This document shows positions 18,362 to 27,639 of a stretch of DNA of 64,000 nt, piece after piece. A program made the translations under genes and the position numbers. The first letter of the stretch is position 1, and every line of letters begins with the position of its first letter. The notes beneath the pieces are model-generated. The model was given only the letters and a program-made list of their open reading frames with translations. It did no database searches and was not told the DNA's origin. The DNA lies in the NCBI RefSeq assembly GCF_003208175.1, contig NZ_QKMR01000013.1, positions 62,001-126,000 of the forward strand, given 5' to 3'. The stretch is from Ruminiclostridium sufflavum DSM 19573 (lineage in GTDB: Bacteria > Bacillota > Clostridia > Acetivibrionales > DSM-1351).

Positions 18362-20869
18362 CTAATTTGTTGCTTTAATATCCTTCAGATATTTTTTCCC
18401 GAACAAAAGATCATACTGAATCAACTGATAGTCTTGTATTAATTCATCATCAGGATTAACCAGATCAGTACCTTTAAGATGCATAACAGGGTATTCTGCC
18501 TCTAACTGAGTAAGAATATTAAAGTAGTTTGGATATTTTACGCCTGCATCCTTTAAAACCTCATAGCTAATGTGAGACGGAGAAATTATTTTAGAAAAAG
18601 AGCGAGTTTCTGTATAATTGGACCATGTCACAAGAGGGGTAGTATAGTATTTGAGCTCTCCAAGCTTTTGTTCGGTCTCGGATTTATTTTCCACAGCCAG
18701 CTTATCATAAATCTTATAGTAGTCATCGAGTGTACCCAGTCTTGGAGCATGATCTCCAAAGAAATAAAGCAGAGTAGGCTTATCACTTTTTCCTAATGCA
18801 TCAATAAGCTTTCCGAGTGATTGATCCGCATCGTAAATACCTTGAGCATAGCCTTTTACAATTTCTTTTTGAGATTCATCCAGCTGATCTGATTCAATAC
18901 TAACATCGAATTCGCCATCACTGTACTTGTCATTAAAGGGATCATGATTTTCCATTGATACGGCAAATATAAAGGAGGGTTCCTCAGATGAATCCAGAAC
19001 ATTTAAAATTTTATTTACCAAGGCATCATCAGAAATATGAGGACCCTTTGTTTCAGTTGTCATATTGAAGCCGGTAACATCGATAAATTTGTCAAAGCCA
19101 AAATAAGGATAGACCTTATCTCTGTTATAAAACCATCCGGAGTTAGGATGAATAGCGGTGGTGCTGTAGCCGTTGTTTTTAAAAACAGTAGCTATACTGG
19201 GGGTTTCTGTCCTTAAATAAGCGTTGTAGGTAATTATTCCAGGGCTCATAAAATACATTGACATCCCGGTAAGTGCTTCAAATTCAGTGTTGGCTGTACC
19301 GCCGCCAATTGCAGGAGGTGCCAGCTCTCCCTTCTGATATTTGTGAACATTTTCGGCAATATCTTTACTGAATTTTATACCGCTTAATTTAGTTAAGTCC
19401 CAATAGCTTTCGCTCATAATAACAACAACATTTGGCTTTTCAACAGTTTTTGATGTTCCTGTGGAGACAGCCTGACTTTCAGGCATTTCATATTTTTTGT
19501 CAACAGCGAGTATTTTATCCTGACTGTAGTCTTTAGGCTTGGGATGCAGATATTTATCCAAATCATCCAGATAGAAATAATTCTGAGCAAGCATACCATT
19601 TGCTAAAATTTCACTTCTGCCGATATACCATGATTTTTGAATACCTATTTGAGTTGATAAGGAGCTGTGAGTTAAAACGTTGACATTAAGAAGGAATAAT
19701 ATGGCTGCAAAGGGTATGAAAATTAGTGATATCCGAGGCTTCAAATATCTACCGACAGCTTTTCTGAAACGGATTACCATAAAGATAATAACTGCAAGAG
19801 AAATTAATACCGATATAAGTATAGGAATATTTAAATAATTTTTTGATATCCCAATGAGATTCTTTATCAAGTAAATATCCCAAGGATAAAAGGGTTCCTC
19901 AAAATATGTGAATTTAATATAATTTGCTATGGCCAAAAAAATTGTAAGCAGAGCAATGATTATATTAGATATGCCTTTTCCGATTAATGATATCAAAAAC
20001 AGATAAATGCTGGCTAACAATAAAATATTAAATAGCAAATTCGGTTCCAAGATGTCATGTAATGTGGACAAAAGGTTTTGCCGTATAGAAAGCTCGCAGA
20101 TAAAGGTGGACAATGAAACAACGGAAAGAAACATAATAAAATTATAAACCGGTTTGGTGTAAGCTGTTAATTCAAAGGAAGCTTTGCTTTTCACAAATTT
20201 TTGTACAGGCAGATATAACAATAAATTAACAGATACGGCAAACCATGCAAAAAGAAGGGCTATAAATGGCAAATACACAGCTGTGACTGTGCCTAACTTT
20301 TCAAAATTAAGAAATAATATATTTCCGAGTATAGATTTTTCTAAAATCTTATATATTATAACCACAAGTGCAAAGCCTGATAGCAATGCATTGAAAATGA
20401 CAAACCCCCATACCTTTTTTGTTTTTACCATATTATGAAGATGAGTAATAAACCCCGACACATATATGGGATAAAAAACGAAAAGAAAGAGCGGTACGCT
20501 AAAATTCAAAAATGATGCTGTATATACAGATATGAAGGATATTAAAAAGGTTATAGGTAAAAAGGATTTATAGTGTAAAAGCCTTGGAGTAATTTTATAC
20601 CAAATCAAGTACGACAAAAATAACATATTAATCAATAACACTCTGTAGCTTGCATATGTCACTGCAAATACGGCTATATTTGTAAAAAGAAGAACTATAT
20701 ACGGGATTTTTTTAAGCTTAAATTCTAGCAAGGGTATATAGAATACTACTATTGAAGATAAGGCAGCCAGAAAAAGCTGCAAAAATCCATTTCCATTTTT
20801 AAGTATGTCTAACACTCCGACGGCTATGAATAATAAAATAATGACTACTTTGCTTTTAAAATTTTTCAT
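18362..20869 (-). CDS. LTA synthase-family sulfatase-fold membrane protein
   Basis: The 835-aa protein has a long polytopic N-terminal half (about residues 1-430) and an extracytoplasmic alkaline-phosphatase/sulfatase domain. Landmarks are the metal-site MSESYWDLTKL, the catalytic threonine in GGGTANTEFEALTG, SMENHDPFND and FFGDHAPRLG. The family transfers glycerol-phosphate from phosphatidylglycerol to lipoteichoic acid, or similar head groups to other surface polymers. It is longer in the membrane part than classical LtaS (five helices), so the exact polymer is uncertain. It converges on rlmH, with a weak 9-bp hairpin between them at 18306-18352. Confidence 0.87.
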   Translation of the reverse strand: MKNFKSKVVIILLFIAVGVLDILKNGNGFLQLFLAALSSIVVFYIPLLEFKLKKIPYIVLLFTNIAVFAVTYASYRVLLINMLFLSYLIWYKITPRLLHYKSFLPITFLISFISVYTASFLNFSVPLFLFVFYPIYVSGFITHLHNMVKTKKVWGFVIFNALLSGFALVVIIYKILEKSILGNILFLNFEKLGTVTAVYLPFIALLFAWFAVSVNLLLYLPVQKFVKSKASFELTAYTKPVYNFIMFLSVVSLSTFICELSIRQNLLSTLHDILEPNLLFNILLLASIYLFLISLIGKGISNIIIALLTIFLAIANYIKFTYFEEPFYPWDIYLIKNLIGISKNYLNIPILISVLISLAVIIFMVIRFRKAVGRYLKPRISLIFIPFAAILFLLNVNVLTHSSLSTQIGIQKSWYIGRSEILANGMLAQNYFYLDDLDKYLHPKPKDYSQDKILAVDKKYEMPESQAVSTGTSKTVEKPNVVVIMSESYWDLTKLSGIKFSKDIAENVHKYQKGELAPPAIGGGTANTEFEALTGMSMYFMSPGIITYNAYLRTETPSIATVFKNNGYSTTAIHPNSGWFYNRDKVYPYFGFDKFIDVTGFNMTTETKGPHISDDALVNKILNVLDSSEEPSFIFAVSMENHDPFNDKYSDGEFDVSIESDQLDESQKEIVKGYAQGIYDADQSLGKLIDALGKSDKPTLLYFFGDHAPRLGTLDDYYKIYDKLAVENKSETEQKLGELKYYTTPLVTWSNYTETRSFSKIISPSHISYEVLKDAGVKYPNYFNILTQLEAEYPVMHLKGTDLVNPDDELIQDYQLIQYDLLFGKKYLKDIKATN

Positions 20870-21290
20870 TTTCCTTACCAGCTTCCAATAAAAATTTGAA
20901 CCTTAAATAATATTTTACCAAAAGTCAATTACTATCGGCTAAAGCCCATAAATTCAAAACAAATTTAAACCCAAACCGCGTTTAAAATTAGCTTAAAGGC
21001 TTAATTCTACTAAGGATGGAATAAATATCATCGGAAATTTACGGCTTAAACCTGAAGCAGTAAGCTTCCAGCCCATAGCAACTGACTTTGTTTACTGTAT
21101 CTTTATAAAATAACTGTAATATTTTCAGTAATTCAGTAATGTTGATTATATCAGAGTGGGGAAAAATATTAAAGCAATATTGGGACAAATTGATAAATGT
21201 AACACAAAAGTAAAAAAACCTTTTTGCGGATGATATTTCTGAGGATAACCGCTTTTTTAAACAAGTTATGTTTTTCAAGCTGGCTTTAAC
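20870..21290. other. Intergenic region upstream of the LTA-synthase-like gene
   Basis: It contains one clear end of repeat family A (AGTCAATTACTATCGGCTAA, from 20923), placed about 55 bp upstream of the LTA-synthase-like start. A 97-codon frame at 21039-21332 (minus) has no ribosome site and runs into the deoD terminator, so it is not called. Nothing else is evident. Confidence 0.45.
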
Positions 21291-21326
21291 TAAAAAAAGC
21301 TGCGAAGAGATTAAAGCTCCGCAGCT
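21291..21326 (-). terminator. deoD terminator
   Basis: Read on the minus strand, AGCTGCG...CGCAGCT forms a stem with inner pairing, followed by a run of seven T. It lies about 30 nt past the deoD stop. Confidence 0.8.
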
Positions 21327-21357
21327 CTTCAATCAAGACTATATTTATGTAGCCTTG

Positions 21358-22074
21358 TCAAGCATCCAATGCACATTCCAATGCTATTTCCATCATGCTT
21401 GTAAATGAGTTCTGGCGTTCCTCTGCGGTAGTCACCTCATGAGAAGTAAATGAGTCGGAAACGGTAAAAATTCCAAGGGCATTTACGCCTGCACGAGAAG
21501 CATTCATATATAATGCCGCTGCTTCCATTTCTATTGCAAGAACTCCCATATTGGCCCATTTTCTCCATGAATCAGTATCTTCATCATAAAAAACATCTGC
21601 CGATAAAACATTTCCCACTTTTGTTTCGATCCCCTTGCTGTCAGCTATGGCAACAGCTTTTTTCATGAGAGACCAGGATGCGGTGGGAGCATAGGTTCCT
21701 GGAAGATTATATTGTGAAGCAAAATTAGAGGTGGTAGAAGCGGACATTCCTATTATTATATCTCTTATTTTTATGTTTTTTTGAAGTGCACCGCAAGAAC
21801 CAATTCTAATAATGTTTTTAACTCCATAAAAGTGAATCAGCTCATAGGAATAAATACCAATTGAGGGCATTCCCATACCGGACCCCATTACTGATAGCTT
21901 TTTACCTTTATAGGTTCCGCTATAACCGAACATGTTGCGAATTGTGTTAAATTGAATAGGGCTTTCCAGATAGGTTTCTGCTATAAATTTAGCACGAAGA
22001 GGATCTCCGGGCATTAATACTGTTTCTGCGATTATATCCTGTTCACTTACGTTAATATGCGGTGTTGGAATCAT
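21358..22074 (-). CDS. deoD: DeoD-type purine nucleoside phosphorylase
   Basis: The 238-aa enzyme cleaves purine (deoxy)nucleosides with phosphate to give free base and ribose-1-phosphate. It shows TPHINVSEQDIIAETVLMPGDPLRAKFIAE, the phosphate-binding RIGSCGAL, the base/ribose contact AIEMEAAALY and the catalytic aspartate in TVSDSF. Length and motifs fit the hexameric bacterial class. CAGGAGG lies 7 nt before the ATG. It is monocistronic, with its own terminator. Confidence 0.96.
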   Translation of the reverse strand: MIPTPHINVSEQDIIAETVLMPGDPLRAKFIAETYLESPIQFNTIRNMFGYSGTYKGKKLSVMGSGMGMPSIGIYSYELIHFYGVKNIIRIGSCGALQKNIKIRDIIIGMSASTTSNFASQYNLPGTYAPTASWSLMKKAVAIADSKGIETKVGNVLSADVFYDEDTDSWRKWANMGVLAIEMEAAALYMNASRAGVNALGIFTVSDSFTSHEVTTAEERQNSFTSMMEIALECALDA

Positions 22075-22317
22075 TTTTTTGCCTCCTGATTTTTATAGTA
22101 ATATTAATAGATATATTTTTAATCTGTTATGGGATGGCTGAAATGGCACATCCGTCATGTAAGATTCGATTTATACATTAAATTATACAATTATTTCAAA
22201 TAAATGAACAGAGAATTTCACTAATAATTCAATTTTCGTATATAAAATGAAGCTAGTAAAGCGGTGATATAGTTATTCCGATGGTTTTACTAGCTTAAGA
22301 AATATTTATTGGAGCTA

Positions 22318-22346
22318 TTGACAATTGCAGTGGTAAAGCTTATAAT
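22318..22346 (+). promoter_or_regulatory. Consensus sigma-A promoter for tRNA-Val
   Basis: TTGACA (22318-22323) and TATAAT (22341-22346) are both perfect and 17 bp apart. The tRNA begins 12 nt after the -10, so almost no leader is made. Confidence 0.85.
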
Positions 22347-22358
22347 AACAAATAATTC

Positions 22359-22434
22359 GGGAGCTTAGCTCAGCTGGGAGAGCATCTGCCTTACAAGCAG
22401 AGGGTCATAGGTTCGAGCCCTATAGTTCCCACCA
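22359..22434 (+). tRNA. tRNA-Val (anticodon TAC)
   Basis: This is a 76-nt cloverleaf with acceptor GGGAGCT/AGTTCCC, D-arm GCTCAGCTGGGAGAGC, anticodon loop CTTACAA, T-arm loop TTCGAGC and an encoded 3' CCA. The TAC anticodon reads GTA and, by wobble, other valine codons. Confidence 0.97.
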
Positions 22435-22440
22435 TAAAAA

Positions 22441-22468
22441 AGCAATCAATATAATTGATTGCTTTTTT
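22441..22468 (+). terminator. Terminator after tRNA-Val
   Basis: AGCAATCAAT and ATTGATTGCT form a perfect 10-bp stem around a 3-nt loop, followed by T6. It ends the single-tRNA transcript. Confidence 0.88.
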
Positions 22469-22546
22469 ATATGGACTGGCAAGGTTATATAAGCTGCACT
22501 TAAAATTAAAAAAATGCAAAATAAACTAATAATTTATAAAAAACTG

Positions 22547-22575
22547 TTGACACAAATATTGTATTCTGTTATACT
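22547..22575 (+). promoter_or_regulatory. Sigma-A promoter for tRNA-Thr
   Basis: TTGACA (22547-22552) and TATACT (22570-22575) are 17 bp apart. The tRNA starts about 75 nt downstream, so the precursor has a leader to be trimmed. Confidence 0.75.
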
Positions 22576-22650
22576 TTTTCACGCAGGGAACGTTAGTAGT
22601 GAATATGTGTAGACTTTAGTGATTAGCAGACCTGAGAAAAATTTAAGTAT

Positions 22651-22726
22651 GCTGGTGTAGCTCAGCAGGTAGAGCAGCTGACTTGTAATCAGCAGGTCGG
22701 GGGTTCGATTCCGTCCGCCAGCTCCA
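22651..22726 (+). tRNA. tRNA-Thr (anticodon TGT)
   Basis: This is a 76-nt cloverleaf with acceptor GCTGGTG/CGCCAGC, anticodon loop CTTGTAA, T-loop TTCGATT and an encoded CCA. The TGT anticodon reads ACA threonine codons. Confidence 0.97.
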
Positions 22727-22758
22727 AACCCTTTGAATATATTTTCAAAGGGTTTTTT
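22727..22758 (+). terminator. Terminator after tRNA-Thr
   Basis: AACCCTTTGAA pairs perfectly with TTCAAAGGGTT (11 bp, 6-nt loop), followed by T-rich sequence. The stem starts directly after the CCA end. Confidence 0.88.
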
Positions 22759-22877
22759 ATATCTATAAGGATATATGTTAATAATATTAATATGGGTTAT
22801 CTTTAATTTACATAATATTAATCGAGAAGGAATTTTAGTTTTAACAGCGAATAATACAGTATTGATGAGGTGAGAGA

Positions 22878-23519
22878 ATGCTAATTGATATGGACTTTAC
22901 AATAGCATATAAATGTTTCTGTTGTGGAACGTTTGATTTTACTAATATCAATCTTTTTAAGTTCCACCGGCATAAAAGTATTATACCAAAATGCAGATGT
23001 GAAGGTACAAAGCTGGAGATATTTGAAGCAGGCAGGAATACCTATAAGATTATTGTACCATGTATAGGCTGCGGTGAAGAGCATGAGCTTACAATAAACA
23101 GAGAAGATATTACCGGCAAAGATATTATGACATATACCTGTCCCATAACGAATATCAAACAATGCTTTATTGGCAGGGATTCAGCAGTGAGGGAGCATGT
23201 TGATAATTTTGAAAAGGAATTGGATATAATTATTGATGGGCTTGGGTATGAAAATTATTTTATAAACACACAGGTTATGATAGAAACCTTAAACAAAATA
23301 CATGATATTGCAGAACAAGACGGTCTTCGCTGCCAATGCGGCTGCAATGACATTGGTGTGTTTCTGCTGAGAAAGGGAATCTACCTTAAATGCCATCAAT
23401 GTTCAGGAAATAAATTTATACCTGCAGCATCAAATAGTGATTTAAAGAAAACAATTCAGAGGGTCAGGATAATATTGGCAGATAGGAAGACAAAAATTAA
23501 TTGCCAGTCAAAAGTCTGA
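22878..23519 (+). CDS. Cysteine-rich zinc-ribbon-like protein of unknown function
   Basis: This is a 213-aa soluble protein with repeated paired cysteines: CFCCGT near residue 13, KCRC at 37, CIGCG near 57, CQCGC near 152 and KCHQCSG near 170. They suggest two or three zinc ribbons. A helical segment (residues 100-145) separates them. GAGGTGAGAGA precedes the ATG. It lies about 250 bp before rho but is separated from it by rho's own promoter. I do not recognise a named family; a nucleic-acid or regulatory role would be a guess. Confidence 0.75.
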   Translation: MLIDMDFTIAYKCFCCGTFDFTNINLFKFHRHKSIIPKCRCEGTKLEIFEAGRNTYKIIVPCIGCGEEHELTINREDITGKDIMTYTCPITNIKQCFIGRDSAVREHVDNFEKELDIIIDGLGYENYFINTQVMIETLNKIHDIAEQDGLRCQCGCNDIGVFLLRKGIYLKCHQCSGNKFIPAASNSDLKKTIQRVRIILADRKTKINCQSKV

Positions 23520-23607
23520 TTTAAAGTTAAAACTATGGATGTAAGCATGAATAAAGAAATAAAATTAAGGAAACAATTTTATTGGAAATTGAAATATAAC
23601 ACTTAGA

Positions 23608-23636
23608 TTGACATGTATTTACTCTTTTGATATAAT
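23608..23636 (+). promoter_or_regulatory. Consensus sigma-A promoter for rho
   Basis: TTGACA (23608-23613) and TATAAT (23631-23636) are perfect, 17 bp apart, with an extended TG before the -10. The leader of about 125 nt contains an AT-rich hairpin (TAGAAAAA/TTTTTCTA, 23668-23693) followed by A-rich sequence. Confidence 0.85.
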
Positions 23637-23768
23637 AGCGTCTGTGGAATGTTCAGAAACTCTCCTCTAGAAAAAGATTAATTAGTTTTTCTAAAAAAAT
23701 GAATTTTCGAAAAATTTTCCTAAATTTAAGTTAAAGACGTCAGAAGATTTTTTATAAGGTGGTGAACT

Positions 23769-25931
23769 ATGGACCAGATTAATTTACAGTCAAAAACTCT
23801 TGAAGATTTGCGATATATTGCAAAGATGATGGGGATAAAGAATATATCTAAATATAAAAAGAATGAGCTTCTTGATTTATTGGTCAAAAGTTCTGGTGAA
23901 ATCAAGATAGAAGACGGTCAGGAGAGTAAAAAGATTATTTCCGACGAGAGTTCACAATCAGAATCCAAAAGTGATATTGAGGCTGATCCGGTTTCAAATA
24001 ATGCGGATAATGCAAAAAGTGATAAAGAAAATCAATCACAGGCAGATAAAGAGCCGATTTTGAGAAAATCCCGAAGAGGAAGGCCTAGTAATGCTTCCAA
24101 GTTAGATAAGAAGGCAGAGGATATTTCAAAAAATTCTGATGTTAAAGATACAAAATCTTCTGAAGATATGTCAGAACAGACAGGTAGCATAAAGGATGAG
24201 AAAGCAGATATAAAAACAGACATTGAAAAAGATATAAAGATATCAGTTGAAACAGATGAAAAGTCATCTAAGGAGTCAGATACAGAAGCAGATAAAAAAT
24301 CAGATATACAGCAAAATTCTAAAGCAGGCAGTTTGCCTGAAAGACTAAAGCACATAGGTGCAAAGAATGCAGAAGAAAAGCTTTCTGAAAAAGAGGACAC
24401 TAAGGTACAAAGCAGAGTACATACTCAAAGGACTACAAGGCCTCAGATGTCGTCGGCAGGTTCTGCGGAAAGACCTCAGAGAGCTGGAAATAAGCCTCAG
24501 ATTAGTTCTGCACCGTCAAAGACAGAAATACAGCAAAATGGTCAACAGTCTTATCCTCCAATGAGAAGAACACAGCAAATGCGGCAGCAAACGCAAATAC
24601 AGCCACAACAAAATGGACAGTCAGTACAAGCGCCTTCTCAGCAGAATGGACAGCCGGTACAGATTCCACCACAGCAAAGTGGACAGCCGGCACAAGCGCC
24701 CTCTCAGCAAAATGGACAGCCGGTACAAACGCCATCCCAACAGAATGGACAGCAAACGCAAATGTCATTTCAGCAGAATGGTCAGCAATCCAATGAAAAA
24801 TTTGAGAGTGATGATCCTGTGGAAGGTGTTCTTGAAGTTTTGCCGGATGGGTATGGATTTTTGAGAAGCGAAAATTATTTGTCCGGACCAAAGGATGTTT
24901 ATGTATCTCCTTCTCAAATCAGAAGATTTGGACTTAAAACAGGGGATAAGCTTCGTGGCAAGGGCAGAATCCCTAAAGAAGGCGAAAAATTTCAGGCCTT
25001 ACTCTATGTTCAGTCAATAAATGGAGATACCCCGGATATTGCTTCTAAGAGAGTACCATTTGAATATTTGACTCCTATTTATCCTGATAACAGAATTACC
25101 TTGGAGACAACTCCCCGTGAGTTTTCTACAAGGTTGATAGACCTTATTGCTCCTATAGGAAAAGGTCAAAGAGGAATGATAGTTTCACCGCCGAAGGCAG
25201 GTAAAACGATACTTCTGAAGAAAATTGCCAATTCTATTACTGTTAATTACCCGGAAATAGAGCTTATTGTCTTACTTATTGATGAGAGACCGGAAGAGGT
25301 TACAGATATGCAGCGTTCTATTAAAGGAGAAGTAATATATTCTACCTTTGATGAGGTGCCGGAGCATCATATTAAGGTTGCAGAGATGGTATTGGAGAGA
25401 GCTCAGAGGCTCGTTGAGCAGAAAAAGGATGTTGTAATATTACTTGACAGTATTACCAGATTGGCCAGAGCGTATAATCTTACTATTCCTCCAACCGGAA
25501 GGACATTATCGGGAGGCTTAGACCCTGGAGCACTTCATAAGCCTAAAAAATTCTTTGGAGCGGCAAGGAATATAGAAAATGGCGGAAGTCTGACAATTAT
25601 GGCAACTGCACTTATTGAGACAGGCAGCAGAATGGATGATGTCATTTTTGAAGAATTTAAGGGAACGGGTAACATGGAGCTTCACTTGGACAGAAAGCTT
25701 TCCGAGAAGAGAATTTTCCCTGCAATTGATATTAATAAGTCAGGAACCCGAAGAGAAGAGCTTCTGCTGAGCCAGAAGGAGCTGGAAAGTGTTTGGGCGA
25801 TTCGCAAAGCAATGAGCAATATGGGTACCGCCGAGGTAACAGAGGTATTAATTAATAAGCTTATGCAGACACGAACAAATGATGATTTTGTCAACAGTAT
25901 AAAATTATCCTTCCTTGATAAAAATAATTGA
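23769..25931 (+). CDS. rho: Transcription termination factor Rho with long Q/N-rich insert
   Basis: The 720-aa protein is far longer than E. coli Rho (419 aa). A Rho N-terminal helical domain (residues 6-42, [13 protein letters not shown]) is followed by a Lys/Asp/Ser-rich stretch to about 240, then a Gln/Asn/Pro-rich repeat to about 345. The cold-shock RNA-binding domain follows ([16 protein letters not shown]). The hexameric ATPase has Walker [13 protein letters not shown] near 474, Walker [17 protein letters not shown] and the Q-loop region TGSRMDD. The core looks fully active. The insert resembles the prion-like region reported in Clostridium botulinum Rho. Confidence 0.96.
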   Translation: MDQINLQSKTLEDLRYIAKMMGIKNISKYKKNELLDLLVKSSGEIKIEDGQESKKIISDESSQSESKSDIEADPVSNNADNAKSDKENQSQADKEPILRKSRRGRPSNASKLDKKAEDISKNSDVKDTKSSEDMSEQTGSIKDEKADIKTDIEKDIKISVETDEKSSKESDTEADKKSDIQQNSKAGSLPERLKHIGAKNAEEKLSEKEDTKVQSRVHTQRTTRPQMSSAGSAERPQRAGNKPQISSAPSKTEIQQNGQQSYPPMRRTQQMRQQTQIQPQQNGQSVQAPSQQNGQPVQIPPQQSGQPAQAPSQQNGQPVQTPSQQNGQQTQMSFQQNGQQSNEKFESDDPVEGVLEVLPDGYGFLRSENYLSGPKDVYVSPSQIRRFGLKTGDKLRGKGRIPKEGEKFQALLYVQSINGDTPDIASKRVPFEYLTPIYPDNRITLETTPREFSTRLIDLIAPIGKGQRGMIVSPPKAGKTILLKKIANSITVNYPEIELIVLLIDERPEEVTDMQRSIKGEVIYSTFDEVPEHHIKVAEMVLERAQRLVEQKKDVVILLDSITRLARAYNLTIPPTGRTLSGGLDPGALHKPKKFFGAARNIENGGSLTIMATALIETGSRMDDVIFEEFKGTGNMELHLDRKLSEKRIFPAIDINKSGTRREELLLSQKELESVWAIRKAMSNMGTAEVTEVLINKLMQTRTNDDFVNSIKLSFLDKNN
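24601..24790 (+). repeat. In-frame tandem repeat encoding [11 protein letters not shown]-type units
   Basis: Five to six imperfect 33-bp units encode an 11-residue motif (QQNGQ-x-x-Q-x-x-[SP]). The units differ mostly by single codons, so copy number may vary between strains without breaking the frame. Confidence 0.85.
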
Positions 25932-25984
25932 TAAATTCAGATATTGTGTTAGGCATTGTTAAGAACTGTATAAAAAAATAGGGC

Positions 25985-26013
25985 TTGCGGTATGTACATT
26001 TTTGTGTTAAAAT
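25985..26013 (+). promoter_or_regulatory. Predicted promoter for rpmE
   Basis: TTGCGG (25985-25990) and TAAAAT (26008-26013) are 17 bp apart, with an extended TG. The resulting leader of about 240 nt includes a family A repeat. Confidence 0.55.
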
Positions 26014-26083
26014 ATCACTTGCCTCTTTAATAAGCAACTTGGTACTTTTAGTACGTTGAATATATAATAATTATGCTGTTTAT

Positions 26084-26223
26084 AAAGTCAATTATAGTTG
26101 AAACCTTGACCCTATAACCAGACACGTGTTTTAGGTTTCAATAGTTTGAATTTTAAAGAGTTGTACTTTAGGGGGCTCAGTCTCAAATCCAAACTATCGT
26201 TTTCGGCTGATAGTAATTGACTT
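26084..26223. repeat. Family A dispersed element (copy A1)
   Basis: A 140-bp segment bounded by AAAGTCAATTA and its inverted partner TAATTGACTT. The right arm carries CGGCTGATAGTAATTGACTT. The internal stretch CTCAAATCCAAACTATC is shared, with changes, by copy A2 at 43074. It lies inside the rpmE leader. Confidence 0.65.
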
Positions 26224-26261
26224 GAGGGCAACTCATTATGTTTGAAAGAAGGTGAAAAGCA

Positions 26262-26471
26262 GTGAAAGAAGGTATTCATCCAGATTATTCAGAAGCAGTA
26301 GTTAAGTGTGCATGCGGCGAGACTTTTACAACTGGTTCCACTAAGAAGAATCTTCACGTTGAAATTTGTTCAAAGTGTCATCCTTTCTTTACTGGAAGGC
26401 AAAAACTCATTGATACTGGCGGACGTGTTGATAGATTTAAGAAGAAATATGGTATTGTTGACAATGAATAA
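26262..26471 (+). CDS. rpmE: Ribosomal protein L31 (zinc-binding type)
   Basis: The 69-aa protein begins with a GTG start and MKEGIHPDY, keeps the CACG and [10 protein letters not shown] metal-binding cysteines of the C+ form, and ends KKYGI. L31 bridges the ribosomal subunits. The zinc form is usually replaced by the cysteine-free paralogue when zinc is short. GAAAGAAGGTGA precedes the start and a terminator follows. Confidence 0.96.
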   Translation: MKEGIHPDYSEAVVKCACGETFTTGSTKKNLHVEICSKCHPFFTGRQKLIDTGGRVDRFKKKYGIVDNE

Positions 26472-26501
26472 TTTAGCGCAATATAAGAATTAAGACATTA
26501 T

Positions 26502-26534
26502 AAAGGTCGGGGAGTTTTTCCCGGCCTTTTGTTT
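26502..26534 (+). terminator. rpmE terminator
   Basis: AAAGGTCGGG and CCCGGCCTTT pair over 10 bp (one G-T) around GAGTTTTT, followed by TGTTT. Confidence 0.8.
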
Positions 26535-26657
26535 AAATTAATATTAATTACAGTAAATATAATTGACTATTTTAATTAGTTTTCGTATGATTTGATATAG
26601 AGTAATATTTTTTATAATTAAACATAATATGATGTATTTTTGGATGTGGGAGGGAAA

Positions 26658-27596
26658 ATGAAAAAAACTACAATTGGTGGGCAAGCGTTGCTTGAGGGAC
26701 TTTTGATGATTGGACCTCAATTTAGGGCTACAGCTGTAAGAAAGCCTGACGGAGAAATAATAATTGAAAAGCAGCCCATGAAACCTAAGGGAAAGCTTTC
26801 GAAGATTCCGATAATAAGAGGTGCCGTTAATTTATTTACGCAGATGGTTATCGGTGTAAAAGCACTTATGTATTCGGCGGAATTTGTTGATTTAGAAGAT
26901 GAGGACAAGCCATATGAACCCTCCAAATTTGAGCAATTTCTCGACAGGAAGTTTGGAGACAAAATAGCGGATGTTGCCATATATTTTTCAGTAGTGTTGT
27001 CGCTATGTTTAAGCGTAGGTTTATTTATTCTTCTTCCGAATTTCATAACCGACTTTTTTTCAAATTTTGTTCAATTGAATAATGTTATTATTCTTAATCT
27101 TATAGAAGGTGCTATCAGAGTAGGTATTTTCATAGGATATCTTGCACTTGTTTCTTTAATGAAGGAAATGAAAAGAGTATGGGAATATCATGGAGCAGAG
27201 CATAAGACAATTCATTGCTATGAGCATGGAGAAGAGATGACAGTTGAAAATGTAAGGAAGTATACGACAAAGCATCCCAGATGCGGAACTTCGCTCTTTT
27301 TTACAATAATGATTATTAGTATTTTGATATTTGCTTTTACAGGCTGGCATAATGTATTTTTGAATGCAATTATAAGAATACTTTTAGTACCTTTGGTTGC
27401 AGGTGTTTCTCTTGAGCTTATAAAGTTTGCTGTGAAGCATGAGAACTGGTTATTTAAAGTTCTTTCGGCACCCGGTCTGATGTTCCAGTCATTTACCACC
27501 AGAGAGCCTGATGACAGTCAGATCGAAGTGGCAATAGCTGCATTCATGGAGGTCTTGCCTTCTGATGAGGGAAGCGATGAATGGGGAAAAGACTAG
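26658..27596 (+). CDS. DUF1385 (YqhQ-like) membrane protein
   Basis: The 312-aa protein starts at ATG 26658, 3 nt after GGGAGGG, giving the conserved MKKTTIGGQALLEGLLMIGP. Other family marks are the EYHGAEHKTIHCYEHGEE segment and PRCGTSLFF. Several membrane helices lie between residues 105 and 255. The family is widespread in Firmicutes, usually between rpmE and prmC as here; its biochemical role is not established. It is 37 nt ahead of the prmC frame and likely co-transcribed. Confidence 0.88.
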   Translation: MKKTTIGGQALLEGLLMIGPQFRATAVRKPDGEIIIEKQPMKPKGKLSKIPIIRGAVNLFTQMVIGVKALMYSAEFVDLEDEDKPYEPSKFEQFLDRKFGDKIADVAIYFSVVLSLCLSVGLFILLPNFITDFFSNFVQLNNVIILNLIEGAIRVGIFIGYLALVSLMKEMKRVWEYHGAEHKTIHCYEHGEEMTVENVRKYTTKHPRCGTSLFFTIMIISILIFAFTGWHNVFLNAIIRILLVPLVAGVSLELIKFAVKHENWLFKVLSAPGLMFQSFTTREPDDSQIEVAIAAFMEVLPSDEGSDEWGKD

Positions 27597-27639
27597 AGTA
27601 TTATAAATTATAGGCTTTTGAAGATGGAAGAGTGTGCAT

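Noticed and set aside
21215-21257. GCGG...CCGC with flanking A/T runs as an extra terminator
   Set aside because: The stem is only 4-5 bp with a long loop; the deoD terminator at 21291-21326 already explains termination.
21039-21332. 97-codon minus-strand frame between deoD and the LTA-synthase-like gene
   Set aside because: It has no ribosome site, no recognisable domain and starts inside the deoD terminator.
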